Positions 31,202 to 41,226 of a stretch of 64,000 bases of DNA are shown here, one piece after another. Source of the stretch: Pomphorhynchus laevis (Eukaryota > Acanthocephala > Palaeacanthocephala > Echinorhynchida > Pomphorhynchidae); the NCBI GenBank assembly GCA_012934845.2, contig WNNJ02002399.1:1-64000 (forward strand), written 5' to 3'. The position numbers were made by a program, and so were the translations under genes. The first letter of the stretch is position 1. Each line of letters starts with the position of its first letter. Below the pieces are notes generated by a model that saw only the letters and a list, made by a program, of their open reading frames with translations, was not told where the DNA came from and ran no database searches.

Positions 31202-32150
31202 AAACCATCCAATTCACTTGAGGAAGCATTGGAAAATGAGCGAAGGGCCGACAACACGATGTCCGTAGAGACAACAGGGAAGACACAAGGTGGTACACTG
31301 TGAATTTGAACTTGCATAGTTGTCCCATCTAATTTGTTTGTTCGTAGGGGGTTGGACCTTAGTTCCGACAAAACTCGATCGTCGAATTGCACAATTTCGT
31401 CATTGCTGCTCACTAATCTGATTGCGCCGTGAACATCGCCATCTTCGAGTTTTATTGAAACTCTGCGACAAAGATTTCTATTGACAGCGCAACCGTCTAC
31501 TTTAGTTTAGTTACCTAGCCTGTCGCGCTTTCGCGCCGCAGCGTCATCAACTGGCCAGGATGTCATATTAACGAATTTGAGACAGGCCTCTTTTATCTTA
31601 TGAGATAAACTGTGATTGTATTTTTCCTCAGTTATTACAGGCACGCTAATAACCTTATTTGCGAACATCAACAGTTTGATCCAAGCATCGTCCCTCTGGT
31701 AGTCCCTTTCAATATCAGAGAGTATGCTTGAAAGAGTTGTAGCTACCTGAGGCCTGGCAGATCTGAGAATCCGTAGCACCAACCGGACTGGTAGCGTCCC
31801 AATAATCGAGGTTTCACATTGCTCTCCAGAAAGTGTGCTGTCAGCCTGATCATCAAGTGATGCTGAATTATTTATGGAAGTAGTAGGCGTTTGATAAGAA
31901 CCGGGGCAGCCGGGAGATGGGCCATGCCGGCGTATTCGTCCGTTGGAAGTTAAGCAGAAAAATCGACAACATACTCTGCATTGCCATTTTTCGACACGAT
32001 CTCATCCCGAATATACCCGGATGATTCATAATTTGTTCTCCTGACCAGACTGGGGACGTCATGCTCTTGTGTACGATGCCGATCAGCTGGCATGAGATAA
32101 TAAGTGCAATTTACTTGAAATATTGTTGCGGTTTCTCCTATTCTAACGCT
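31202..32150 (-). pseudogene. RLE-B retrotransposon, N-terminal part
   Basis: Minus strand: a Cys/His motif in CRVCCRFFCLTSNGR followed by HGPSPGCPGS (about 31970-31900), VLRILRSARPQVATTL and IERDYQRDDAWIKLLMFANK (31782-31640), then VSIKLEDGDVHGAIRLVSS and VLSALRSFSNASSSELDG (31450-31202). I recognise this as the N-terminal zinc-finger and pre-RT region of a widespread metazoan RT family. The RT continues at 26939 beyond the LINE-B insertion. A stop at 31507 and other breaks interrupt the frame. The C-terminal endonuclease of the same family is represented at 5300-6030. Confidence 0.78.
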
Positions 32151-32208
32151 TTGTGTATTTGAGCTTGTATATATCACCAAGACAATTTTTAACTTGATTA
32201 ATAATATA

Positions 32209-32255
32209 AATCCTGGTGGACAAGGTTTTCCGCGAGCTAAGCGAGCGGAACTGAA
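32209..32255 (+). repeat. Double hairpin, copy 2 of 2
   Basis: Counterpart of 25190-25235, same strand. The first stem (AATCCTG/CAAGGTT) has one mismatch and one wobble pair; the second stem (TTCCGC/GCGGAA) is perfect. Confidence 0.75.
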
Positions 32256-32632
32256 ATTGTAATTGTACTGAACGCTTATAACTTTTTCTTAAGTGATTTT
32301 GTAGAATGAATAAAATCATTTATAAATTTTCATTTGTAGATTTATATGTATATAATTTTAATAATGAGCTTGTTCAGAAATATTTTGAAAATTTAGTAAA
32401 GGACTAAATTTTTAGTGTTGTTCATATTTTTCCTTGAATTGTACTCGTTGCATTGTCCTTCGTACTGCAATAAATCGAAAAATTTTACATACTGTTTTTA
32501 AATTCTACTATACTGTTCAACACAAATCTATAAAAAGACAAATGCTGATTACGAGTTAATATCTAATAGTCGTTTCTTGCTTGGTCTATTGGGGTTCAGC
32601 CCATAATTGATTCAGCATCATAACTGAGTGAG
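32256..32632. other. No gene recognised
   Basis: AT-rich sequence between the double hairpin and the CR1-D ORF1. It could include a 5' UTR of CR1-D, but I see no PHD-like Cys motif that would mark the start of a full-length ORF1. Confidence 0.35.
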
Positions 32633-33490
32633 GTGAATTCTATAACTTCGAATAAATCCTTCAATAATGCAGATATCGATCCAAATGCACATCGATACCC
32701 ACATGCAGTTAGCAAGACTACATCGTCAGTTACGGGTTTCACTCCTGTTCGTATCTGGAAGAGAGGTCACTCAAAATCGTATACTGTTCGTCAAACAGAA
32801 AATGAACGAACGCTGACTGTCAACACTCACACAGGCAATGATGTTATACAGAACTCAGCTACTAGTAATGACAGTGTGGTTCTACATAAAGAGTGCGTAA
32901 ACGAGCACATTAAGGAAGCTCATTTCATATCATCTCAATCAATGAATGCCTCTAGAGCGAGTTCTCCGGTGCAGCAAATGTCTACTTTCTCACAACTGCG
33001 TAAACAGCATGATCCTTTGCGTTCTATTATTTTCGCCAATGTGTCGGAATCAAGCTCTGTCAATATCCAAAACCGACTAAATGAAGATTTGTCTAGGGTA
33101 CGTAATATTCTCACGATCGTTTTGGCACAATCCCCAGAAGAGATAGTATCTAGTATTAAAATAGTTGCTTTATTCCGCATAGGGAGAAAAATTAACGATC
33201 GTCCTAGACTGCTAAAAGCCATTCTGACAGATCCAAAAGCCGTTAAGACCATCTTTAGGAACTCTTATCGTCTCCAAGGTTCGTCTGCAAGATTGTTAAA
33301 AGATCTCGACGTGAATGAACGTAAGCTTCTACGTGAAGCTAAACAATGTTTGAAGTCTCGTATTGAAGCTGGTGAGTCAAACTTGACAATTCGAAATTTT
33401 CAGGTTGTGCGGAGGAAGACTCAAATACATTGGATGCCTCTACAGGTAGATCATTCAATCCTTCCTCCGCCGCTCATAAGTCATTGGTAA
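32633..33490 (+). CDS. CR1-D ORF1, 285 aa
   Basis: Open from MNSITSNKSFNNADIDPNAH to ...LPPPLISHW. It shares VRIWKRGHSKS with CR1-E ORF1 (SRIWKKGHPNS), then an RRM-like region: SIIFANVSESSSVNIQNRL, SIKIVALFRIGRKINDRPRL and LTIRNFQVVRRKTQIHW. The PHD-like finger found at the head of related ORF1 proteins is absent, so the ORF may be 5'-truncated or this subfamily lacks it. ORF1 overlaps the start of ORF2 by about 60 bases in another frame, as in the other LINEs here. The likely role is RNA binding. Confidence 0.7.
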   Translation: MNSITSNKSFNNADIDPNAHRYPHAVSKTTSSVTGFTPVRIWKRGHSKSYTVRQTENERTLTVNTHTGNDVIQNSATSNDSVVLHKECVNEHIKEAHFISSQSMNASRASSPVQQMSTFSQLRKQHDPLRSIIFANVSESSSVNIQNRLNEDLSRVRNILTIVLAQSPEEIVSSIKIVALFRIGRKINDRPRLLKAILTDPKAVKTIFRNSYRLQGSSARLLKDLDVNERKLLREAKQCLKSRIEAGESNLTIRNFQVVRRKTQIHWMPLQVDHSILPPPLISHW

Positions 33491-35049
33491 TTTCAAATAT
33501 TTCATATGTGGATAATAAATGTTTAAGAAATATTGTCCATTACTCCTCCCCATTGTGGTCGGCTCTTGAGCGACGTAGCGAGGATTATCAGTCATACATA
33601 CCGATATCGATGGCTCAGCAGACTCTACCCTTAAGCTTAGAATGTTTGTTATTATATACGAACGCCCGTAGTCTTCTTCCAAAAATTGACGAATTAAAAC
33701 TCCGCATTGAGAATTCGCATCCGCTATTAGTTGCTATTACTGAAACATGGCTTCATGATAGAATTACTGATGCTGAGATCTGGATTGAAAATTATACATC
33801 TTATCGAGTTGACAGATCTATCTGCAAGGGTGGTGGAGTGATTATCTATGTGCATAATAGTTTAGTGTTTAAATTGCTAGATGTACGAGCGTCCGATGGA
33901 ATCGAGTTATTGTGGGGTAGTGTGTCTCTTCCTACCCTTGGTTCAGTGACTTTAGGCTTAATCTATCGCAATCCCACTTCAGATGTCTGTTGCTTGATCG
34001 ATTACATTCTAGAGTTTGGTTCCAAACCAAATCTTTTTATAGTTGGTGATTTCAACTTAGCGACAGTAGATTGGAACACCTACACATCTTCTGTGTGTAG
34101 TCCGTCCACATCATTATTTCTTGATATGATTAACTCGCTAAACCTTACCCAACATGTTTCAAAATTTACCCGATTTTCCCAAGAAAATCAATCGCTACTT
34201 GATATTTGTCTAACATCGAATAAATACATTATACACAAAGTTACGTACTCCGATCCTTTGGGTAGGTCAGATCACTGTGTTCTCAATTTCTACTCAGATT
34301 TTACACGTCCTTCAGCTTGTAGATTACAACAGAATTCTTTAAATTATTTTAAAACTAACTTCGAACTTGTGCGTCAGAATCTATTAAGTATTTCATGGCT
34401 CAGTCCGTTTTATGTTGGGGTTGATAAGGCATGCTATCAGTTAGAAGCCACCCTTATGGAATTACTCATACGATTTTCGCCCCGTAAAACCGTTGCAAAT
34501 CGTATACACCATAAACCTTGGTTTGACAAAGAGTTAAGGAATGCTTTAAAATTAAAAAAAATGAAATTCCAGTTGTTTTCTAATAATAGTATTGATTACT
34601 GTAGGTATAAAGAGGCCAGAAATCGGTTCACATTTCTTAAACGCTTCAAACAATGTCAATTTGAAGAGAAAATTGCTCAAATGTCAATTCATAATCCTAA
34701 ATCCGTATTCAATTATGCTAATTTCAACAACAAAAATAAACACATTGGTTCACTTGTTGATACTGATGGTTGCACATTGATTAAATATGATGACATAGCG
34801 AATGCTTTCGCTCAACATTTTTGCATAGGAGTTCGTAAATCCTCCTCCGTCACCTATGCCTCGTACTGTCCATCGAATATAAACATTCTTCAGATGTTTT
34901 CTGTTAATGATGTAGTGCTAGAGCTCAAGCGGCTTAAATCGTCAGGTTCTATTTGTCCTGATCGTTTACCACCGGTATTTCTCAAATTTTTTTTTTTTTT
35001 AGATAAAGATAATTTATTTACAAAGCCAGCGCAATTGAGTCACAAATAA
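33430..35049 (+). pseudogene. CR1-D ORF2, endonuclease and start of RT, cut by RLE-A C3
   Basis: Begins MDASTGRSFNPSSAAHKSLV within ORF1. The AP endonuclease domain is intact: YTNARSLLPKIDELKLRI, ITETWLHDRITDAEIW, GGGVIIYVHNSL, LFIVGDFNLATVDW and LGRSDHCVLNF. It continues through a basic connector to VVLELKRLKSSGSICPDRLP (start of RT), then breaks at about 34985 into the oligo(T) that is the A-tail of the minus-strand RLE-A element C3. The last residues up to 35049 are therefore foreign. The rest of ORF2 is not found in the window after C3, so C3 insertion was accompanied by loss, or the remainder was removed later. Confidence 0.8.
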
Positions 35050-38000
35050 AAAATAAAAAATATTACTATTCAACAATGTTTATTATATTTTCTTGATTTT
35101 GTATCACCATAGTTCACGTGGAACAAAAATTTTCACTCTTGGTGAACGAAAGCAGCGTGAAACCATTTTTGCTGTACAAATGCTCAAATTATTTCGCAAC
35201 TCAGAAATCACATCAGCGTAGGATTCGCCACTATTGACAGATAGTTTGTGTGCTAGTGTTCGTAGCAAACCAGAAGCAGATGGTCCAATTGCACCATTGG
35301 TCGCCATTATAAAGGGACAGAAAATACTACGCTCAATGTCAATTATTCTTTCCTCGTATTTTGAACGTTTTCTCTTCTCATGGTAATGAAATACCGACTC
35401 TATTGATTTCGATTGAGAGGATGAAGCATGATTATTAAATAAACTGACGTCAACAAACGTCCGCTCCATCCTTTCTCCGAACAAGCCACTGCATACTATA
35501 TCTGCACGCGCTGCACCATCACGTGTTGTCACTGCTGATGTAAATATATGATTTGTAGGAACGGGGTTCAACTGTGGTTCTACTCCAACACTTTTGCACA
35601 CCTGCGTGAGTTTTGCAGTCAAAATGTCACGAATCTCGTTATGTCGTATGATCGGAATAGCGCCTCTTCTACACGATAACGCATGTGTTGTCGTTAAGTC
35701 TTCCTCACACGCACACTTCATGGGAAGGTTGTCTGGAGTCCAGTTATACCGAGCTGCTAAAGCATCGTGGAATTCATCATTAGATAAGTGCCAACCCTTT
35801 AAACTAATCGGTCTTGTTGTTAACCAATTTGATGCCCCTTTCATACTCGCGTAATCCAGCAACATCTCCAATTCTGGTGATGTGTCTGTTATCCTTTGTT
35901 TCAATTTCTTCAATTTTCTTTCATTTACTATCTTTATGTTTTCCCAAATATCAAGTTCAGGTTCTGATTGGCTGGACAACTCCATATTGACTGATAGCTG
36001 TAGTGAACACTTGTACTGATCCTCACTATCCTCAACCGGATCTCGAATTCCTAACCCTCCACTCGATATGGGTAGCGCATATACCATTTCAAAAACATGT
36101 GACATATTCTTATTGGTTAATGCTTTCACTAATGTCTGGAATATCTCTGTTCGCAATTTCTCCAACGAAAAGCGAGTGCATTTAGTTGTCCTCAATAAAT
36201 GCAGCCATTTAAATTGCGCTCCATATATAAATGCACAATATGCCGAATGAACATCAACCGATGCAACATCAACCAAACTGTGAATCAATCTTACCCAATC
36301 CAAAATTCGCTTGTTGAGTGTCAAGTCCATAAAATCCGATGAACCTATCATCGATCCCAGAACGACCAATCCGTTAAAGACCGTTTCTACGTGCATGATA
36401 GGACTTTTTTGCACTAGGTTTGTTTGCGCACCTTGATGAAGTAAAAGCTTTGACTTTTCTGCATTTATGAAATAACCATATTCTGGTCCATGTACTTCTA
36501 GCCAGTCCCAAACCCTTTTCAATTCATCGACACTTCCCACAAATGACGCGTCATCTGCATACCACCTTTGAAATATACCTGGTATCATGGTTTTTATTCG
36601 AGAAATCATTGCAAGTGATGACACTGCAAATGCAGCCATGGCAAGTGGGTCCCCCTGTGTCAGACCCTCGTTCGCCTTCACAACCACACCATCACCTATA
36701 AGCAAAGTCTGTCCAGTATACGTGTTCTGTAGAATGACAGATAACGCAGGACATATTCTTTTAACGTTTTGAAGTAATACGTTCCTGTTCACAAGATTAA
36801 ATGCATTCTTTGCATCGACGGCTAGCAATCCAAATGACTGATTCGAAAAGAATTTGCTTCTAATACTATGTATCGCGAATTCAATGCCTGCTTTTTGACC
36901 TGCACATAACTGTTCCACTCCTGCTACAGATTTCAAACTCTCATTTGCCACTTGGAGGATAACTTTTCCAACTAGTCTTCTGACCACTTCACCTACCCCG
37001 ATCGGCCGTATTCCAGGATTTTTGTTTAGCGCAACAATTCGACACGCAGTAAAGGCTTCCATATGTTCAGGCAAAATACGTTCCGTCGCTATTCTTATTG
37101 CAAGATCAGCTAAGACATTTGCAAATTTTTCGGAATGACTCTTAAATGATGTTAGCATCAGTCGTAGCATTGTTGAAGTCATACCAGAGGGGCCTCCCCC
37201 TCCGTGAATTTTCTTTGCGTTCGAAAGGATGTGTGTATTGTCAATCACTGTGAACTCAACAGGGTGATGCGGGACACAACCCAACAGGCTTTCTGTCAAA
37301 CATGCTTCCGCATGTATACCGCTTGCAGGAGGGTGCAATTTAGAAATATGATCCTTAACTAGGATACCATCAACGCAATCATCCATGGAATATATTGGCT
37401 TCTGCGTTTCACTTTGCATAAGGAGTTTCAAAGCACTTTTTGTGTTACCAACCTTCATTCGAGATGAAAATAGTTTTTTTGATAGCATGCCATCCGGCAA
37501 CTTTTGATCTTTTTGTAATCGCAATTTGTTTTGTAGGCACGTCCCTTCTTTGATGAGATCTGTAAATTTGTGCAGACTCCACATTTCTAACCTTCTTTCT
37601 AAAACTCGCCTGATTACTGCAACCTTTCTTGATGGTGGACGCTGTAGTACCAATTGACAAATGACTGATACTTCTTTAAAAGCCGTTGCTTCATTAGATT
37701 TCTTGTAAGCAAAATCTGCATATTTGCTCGTAAGTAAATCAATCAACCGATTGCTAGCCTCACACATCGGTGGCATTAACAAGTTTGGTCGCCATTTGCA
37801 AACCTCATCATATATGATTGAAATGCGTTCGTTGAAAGGAATTGCTGTATTGTCGAGAAGTGTGTATATGTTGTCATCCTGTTCTGAGCTGCCCTGTGCA
37901 GTTCCCGACTGAGTAATGAGATTACCCTTTTGATTCACCTTTCGTTTATAGATCAATTTATCATCATTTCCATCATAAACTTGTTTGCGCGAGAAACAAA

Positions 38001-38175
38001 CGATCGGATTTTGGTTTTTACAGTTTGGAGCGCTACAGTTGACACATTTTTTCTTCGATTTGGCACAACGGCAACCTCTACAAACTGCTGCCTGCCCGTT
38101 ACAGTTGCAGCACTTATTCTCTTTTGAGGGACACCCCCGAACCATTGTAAGTATATCGATCAAACTGTTTTTCTG
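34986..38175 (-). mobile_element. RLE-A retrotransposon C3, full-length candidate
   Basis: A poly(T) run at 34986-35000 marks the A-tail of the minus-strand element. Its 3' UTR (35001-35103) is short and lacks the bulged hairpin found in other subfamilies. The ORF occupies 35104-38163. The 5' end adjoins the (TTA)n tail of CR1-E at about 38178. It lies inside CR1-D ORF2, so it is younger than CR1-D. Confidence 0.85.
35104..38163 (-). CDS. RLE-A protein: Cys-rich N-terminus, RT, CCHC, restriction-like endonuclease; 1019 aa
   Basis: Uninterrupted. A Cys-rich domain (about residues 18-55) starts KCCNCNGQAAVCRGCRCAKS; MVRGCPSKENK a few codons in may be the true start. A helical pre-RT region contains EVCKWRPNLLMPP. 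RT: GIRPIGVGEVVRRLVGKVIL, LAVDAKNAFNLVNRN (about 446), ANEGLTQGDPLAMAAFA and FQRWYADDASFVGS (about 534). After a thumb/connector with SSGGLGIRDP comes the knuckle CACEEDLTTTHALSCRRG (about 821). The endonuclease then reads AARADIVCSGLFGERMERTF, VDVSLFNNHA and HEKRKRSKYEERI, with the expected D, D and K. The C-terminus is LSICTAKMVSRCFRSPRVK. The order RT, CCHC, RLE is that of R2/R4/NeSL-group non-LTR elements. I cannot assign a named clade. Confidence 0.88.
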   Translation of the reverse strand: MIDILTMVRGCPSKENKCCNCNGQAAVCRGCRCAKSKKKCVNCSAPNCKNQNPIVCFSRKQVYDGNDDKLIYKRKVNQKGNLITQSGTAQGSSEQDDNIYTLLDNTAIPFNERISIIYDEVCKWRPNLLMPPMCEASNRLIDLLTSKYADFAYKKSNEATAFKEVSVICQLVLQRPPSRKVAVIRRVLERRLEMWSLHKFTDLIKEGTCLQNKLRLQKDQKLPDGMLSKKLFSSRMKVGNTKSALKLLMQSETQKPIYSMDDCVDGILVKDHISKLHPPASGIHAEACLTESLLGCVPHHPVEFTVIDNTHILSNAKKIHGGGGPSGMTSTMLRLMLTSFKSHSEKFANVLADLAIRIATERILPEHMEAFTACRIVALNKNPGIRPIGVGEVVRRLVGKVILQVANESLKSVAGVEQLCAGQKAGIEFAIHSIRSKFFSNQSFGLLAVDAKNAFNLVNRNVLLQNVKRICPALSVILQNTYTGQTLLIGDGVVVKANEGLTQGDPLAMAAFAVSSLAMISRIKTMIPGIFQRWYADDASFVGSVDELKRVWDWLEVHGPEYGYFINAEKSKLLLHQGAQTNLVQKSPIMHVETVFNGLVVLGSMIGSSDFMDLTLNKRILDWVRLIHSLVDVASVDVHSAYCAFIYGAQFKWLHLLRTTKCTRFSLEKLRTEIFQTLVKALTNKNMSHVFEMVYALPISSGGLGIRDPVEDSEDQYKCSLQLSVNMELSSQSEPELDIWENIKIVNERKLKKLKQRITDTSPELEMLLDYASMKGASNWLTTRPISLKGWHLSNDEFHDALAARYNWTPDNLPMKCACEEDLTTTHALSCRRGAIPIIRHNEIRDILTAKLTQVCKSVGVEPQLNPVPTNHIFTSAVTTRDGAARADIVCSGLFGERMERTFVDVSLFNNHASSSQSKSIESVFHYHEKRKRSKYEERIIDIERSIFCPFIMATNGAIGPSASGLLRTLAHKLSVNSGESYADVISELRNNLSICTAKMVSRCFRSPRVKIFVPRELW

Positions 38176-38259
38176 TATGTTATTATTATTATATTATTAT
38201 TATCAAGTTCAGACTTAGCCATAAGGCTTTAAGCCGATCACACAATACAGAAAAAAAGA

Positions 38260-41226
38260 TCAACCAAATGGGTAGGTTAGAAAAGGTGACAAATCAGCCT
38301 GGACGTATATCCAACGTCGAACCCTGTTTTTGAAAGCGAGGAAGTTGGTGATGGCAGCGACAGGTTCAGGCAAACTATTCCAAACATCTACTGCCCGTTC
38401 AGACAGTCTGTAAAATTTTCGCAGCTTACCCGGTAATTTTTTAAAAAGCATCTTACAATGGCCTCGCAATCTCGAATTATCTCGAAATCTAACTACACCC
38501 AAAGGAAAGCCATCAGCTGAATGTACAATTTTCCAAAGTGTAATCAGATCAAGAAAAAGATACCGATACCTCACTGATAAAACGTTCAAACATCTTAATC
38601 TTGAAATAAAGCTTCCTTGACAACACATCCGAGAAGCTCGTCTCATTACACTTTCCAAGTTATTCAACTCACTCCTGGTCGTTGGAAAGGTTGCCTGTAC
38701 ACAATACTCAAGATGTGGTCTTACTAGGGCACAATAAAGTTTGGCGAAGATTTGCGGCGATAATTTTGCAAAAGTCATTTTTATGCAGTATAAGGCACGT
38801 ATCGCTTTTAACCGCGCGTGATCACTATTTGCTCTTGTCTTTAGCGATTCGTGAATTATCACTCCCAGGTCGGGATGTTCTGAGACTCGCTTGATTGAGT
38901 GTCCATTTATTTTGTAATCGAAATGAGTTTTATCTCTACCCAATCTGATCCATACACATTTTGTCGCGTTGAGTATCAAGCCAGTGCTATTACACCAAGT
39001 CCCGATACGGTTAAGGTCACATTGTAAAAATTCACAATCCGCCTCGTTTTGGGTTGTTGCCCATATTTTAACATCGTCAGCAAATGCCAGGTGAGGACAC
39101 TTTAACCTTAGGAGTAGGTCATTCAAAAAGATGATAAAGAGAAGTGGACCTAGGACCGTGCCCTGAGGAACACCCGAATGAACACGTCGAGCTGTTGACA
39201 AAACTTCATCTAATCGCACAACGAATGATCGATCCTCGAGAAATGTCTTAATCCAGTTGCAAATTGTCGTAGGTACACCGTAATGACGTAGTAGTGAATC
39301 TAAACCAGCATGTGGAACTCTATCAAAGGCCTTAGAGAAATCAAGAAATATTATATCAACTGTAAGACCCGAACTAAGAGCAGCTACCCAATGTTCGCGA
39401 GCATTCAACAGATTAGTTAGGCACGAGCGACCAGGTCGGAAGCCGTGCTGAGAATCATCAAGAATTTGATATAAATTTAGATGTTCACGTATTCTCTTCG
39501 CAATGAGTCTCTCCATAATTTTAGAAATAACACTGGTAAGACTAATTGGTCTAAAATCTGAACAAGTTAGTGCCAACTGTTTCTTTGGAATAGGTACAAC
39601 AATTGCCCTTTTCCAATCATCAGGAATCCACGAATACTGTAAGCTTCGATGAAATAGAGACGTAAGGCTTGGAGCAATAATGTGCGACAGAGTACGCAAA
39701 AGAAAAGGGGATACACCATCTGGTCCTGCAGAGCCAAAACTATTTAATTTATGGAGTTCAGACTGAACTTCAATGACATTAATAGGAGATATTGGTAAGT
39801 TAGATTGTAAGTTGGGCGGGTACTGTATCTGGTCAATATTCGATTGCGAGGATGGAGATACTACAAAACTGCTTGCAAGAGCTTCCACAATAGCCTCCTT
39901 GTCAACTACATCACCACTTTCTAAACGTACACAATTAATCGTAGAAGGTAGGATTCGACGATGTCTAACGTATGCCCAAAAACGTTTAGGTGACCTGTTA
40001 ATGTCAGAAGCAATACCCTCTTCAAATGTTTTTCTTTTTGAGCGTTTTAGTTGGTTGCATAGATTGCGAAGAGTTTTGTACTCACGGTGCGTAACAGTGT
40101 TACGTTGAGAGATTCGCCATAATCGATTTCTTTCCTTTATCGTAGTCTCCAACTCATTGTCGAACCACAATGGCGTTGTCGTCTTGTAAGCCCTATTTCT
40201 TATTGGTGCAAACGTATCCGAAATGGTTATGAGGTTACTGGTCACTAACGATAAATGATCATCAATTGGAAGATCAGCAGATCCGAAGTTCAGCTGATGA
40301 CTATAGAGTTGGAGATCTTCCACATTTACTCGATTCCAATTACGCTTTCCGATGCCACTGCACTTAGATCGTCGTTGTAAAGTGTGAGCAATCTGTACTG
40401 AAATCACACAATGGTCACTGGTTCCTAAAGGAGACTCGAAATCAACTCTGATTACATCTTCAATGCGCTTGGTAAACCCAAGATCTAATATTGTCTCTGG
40501 TTGAGACGATATACATGTTGGCTGATTAATATGTTGGATCAGGAGAAGCTCTGCCAGCAAGAATTCAGCAAGCTCGCAGTTTTCGACATTATAGTAATAC
40601 CGGTTGTTACTAATCCAGTTAACTTGAGGAAGATTAAAATCCCCAATAAGGAAGAAATAATTTGAGGAGCAGAATGATCTTAACTGATTTTTCAGAAGAT
40701 CTAACTGTGTATGAACTGAGGGTGATCTGTATACGACGCAGATATCTATTGAACAATGAGTATCATTGACGCAGAATGACAATAACTCGAATGAATAGTG
40801 ATCATCGCACAATTCAGTAATCTTCGTAATTGATAAGGTGTTTTTAATATAAGCAGCAACACCCCCGCCACGACGACCTGCAACTCTATCTGCTCTCAAA
40901 AGTCGATACCCAGAGATAGCCATAAGGTCATCATTAATTTGATAATGAAGCCATGACTCAGAAATGCAAAACACGTCAAAATCTTTAAAAGATATAAACT
41001 GCTGCACTTCAGACAATTGAGCAGGTAAGCTTCTGATATTGGAGTAACCTACCACCAGAGGACATTCATTATTACATATTCTCTCTGAACAATTAGATGG
41101 CAACTTCCTTTCCAAACATATATCCACTAGATGTCCAATCATGGCGTTGTAAGGTCTAGAGAAAGATTGATCGATCTCCATCGAACTGCAGGACGCCACC
41201 TCACAACCCGAAAATTTCGAATGCAC
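38260..41226 (-). CDS. CR1-type ORF2: AP endonuclease and reverse transcriptase, up to 988 aa
   Basis: Uninterrupted. The ATG at 41226 is upstream of an alternative start MIGHLVDICLERKL whose ATG overlaps the natural ORF1 stop, so the true protein may be about 960 aa. Endonuclease (about 55-290): GYSNIRSLPAQLSEVQQF, FCISESWLHYQ, GRRGGGVAAYIKN, FFLIGDFNLPQVNW and LGTSDHCVISV. RT (about 500-770): VVPIPKKQLALTCSDFRPIS, FLDFSKAFDRVPHAGL, HSGVPQGTVLGPLLF and LAFADDVKIWATT (about 712; FADD). C-terminal: LRGHCKMLFKKLPGKLRKF and RAVDVWNSLPEPVAAITNFL. All key residues are present, so this is the best candidate for a functional LINE protein in the window. Confidence 0.93.
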   Translation of the reverse strand: MHSKFSGCEVASCSSMEIDQSFSRPYNAMIGHLVDICLERKLPSNCSERICNNECPLVVGYSNIRSLPAQLSEVQQFISFKDFDVFCISESWLHYQINDDLMAISGYRLLRADRVAGRRGGGVAAYIKNTLSITKITELCDDHYSFELLSFCVNDTHCSIDICVVYRSPSVHTQLDLLKNQLRSFCSSNYFFLIGDFNLPQVNWISNNRYYYNVENCELAEFLLAELLLIQHINQPTCISSQPETILDLGFTKRIEDVIRVDFESPLGTSDHCVISVQIAHTLQRRSKCSGIGKRNWNRVNVEDLQLYSHQLNFGSADLPIDDHLSLVTSNLITISDTFAPIRNRAYKTTTPLWFDNELETTIKERNRLWRISQRNTVTHREYKTLRNLCNQLKRSKRKTFEEGIASDINRSPKRFWAYVRHRRILPSTINCVRLESGDVVDKEAIVEALASSFVVSPSSQSNIDQIQYPPNLQSNLPISPINVIEVQSELHKLNSFGSAGPDGVSPFLLRTLSHIIAPSLTSLFHRSLQYSWIPDDWKRAIVVPIPKKQLALTCSDFRPISLTSVISKIMERLIAKRIREHLNLYQILDDSQHGFRPGRSCLTNLLNAREHWVAALSSGLTVDIIFLDFSKAFDRVPHAGLDSLLRHYGVPTTICNWIKTFLEDRSFVVRLDEVLSTARRVHSGVPQGTVLGPLLFIIFLNDLLLRLKCPHLAFADDVKIWATTQNEADCEFLQCDLNRIGTWCNSTGLILNATKCVWIRLGRDKTHFDYKINGHSIKRVSEHPDLGVIIHESLKTRANSDHARLKAIRALYCIKMTFAKLSPQIFAKLYCALVRPHLEYCVQATFPTTRSELNNLESVMRRASRMCCQGSFISRLRCLNVLSVRYRYLFLDLITLWKIVHSADGFPLGVVRFRDNSRLRGHCKMLFKKLPGKLRKFYRLSERAVDVWNSLPEPVAAITNFLAFKNRVRRWIYVQADLSPFLTYPFG

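Noticed and set aside
35104-38163. Group II intron or other bacterial RT
   Set aside because: The Cys-rich N-terminus, knuckle and RLE C-terminus belong to eukaryotic non-LTR elements, and the A-tail supports this.
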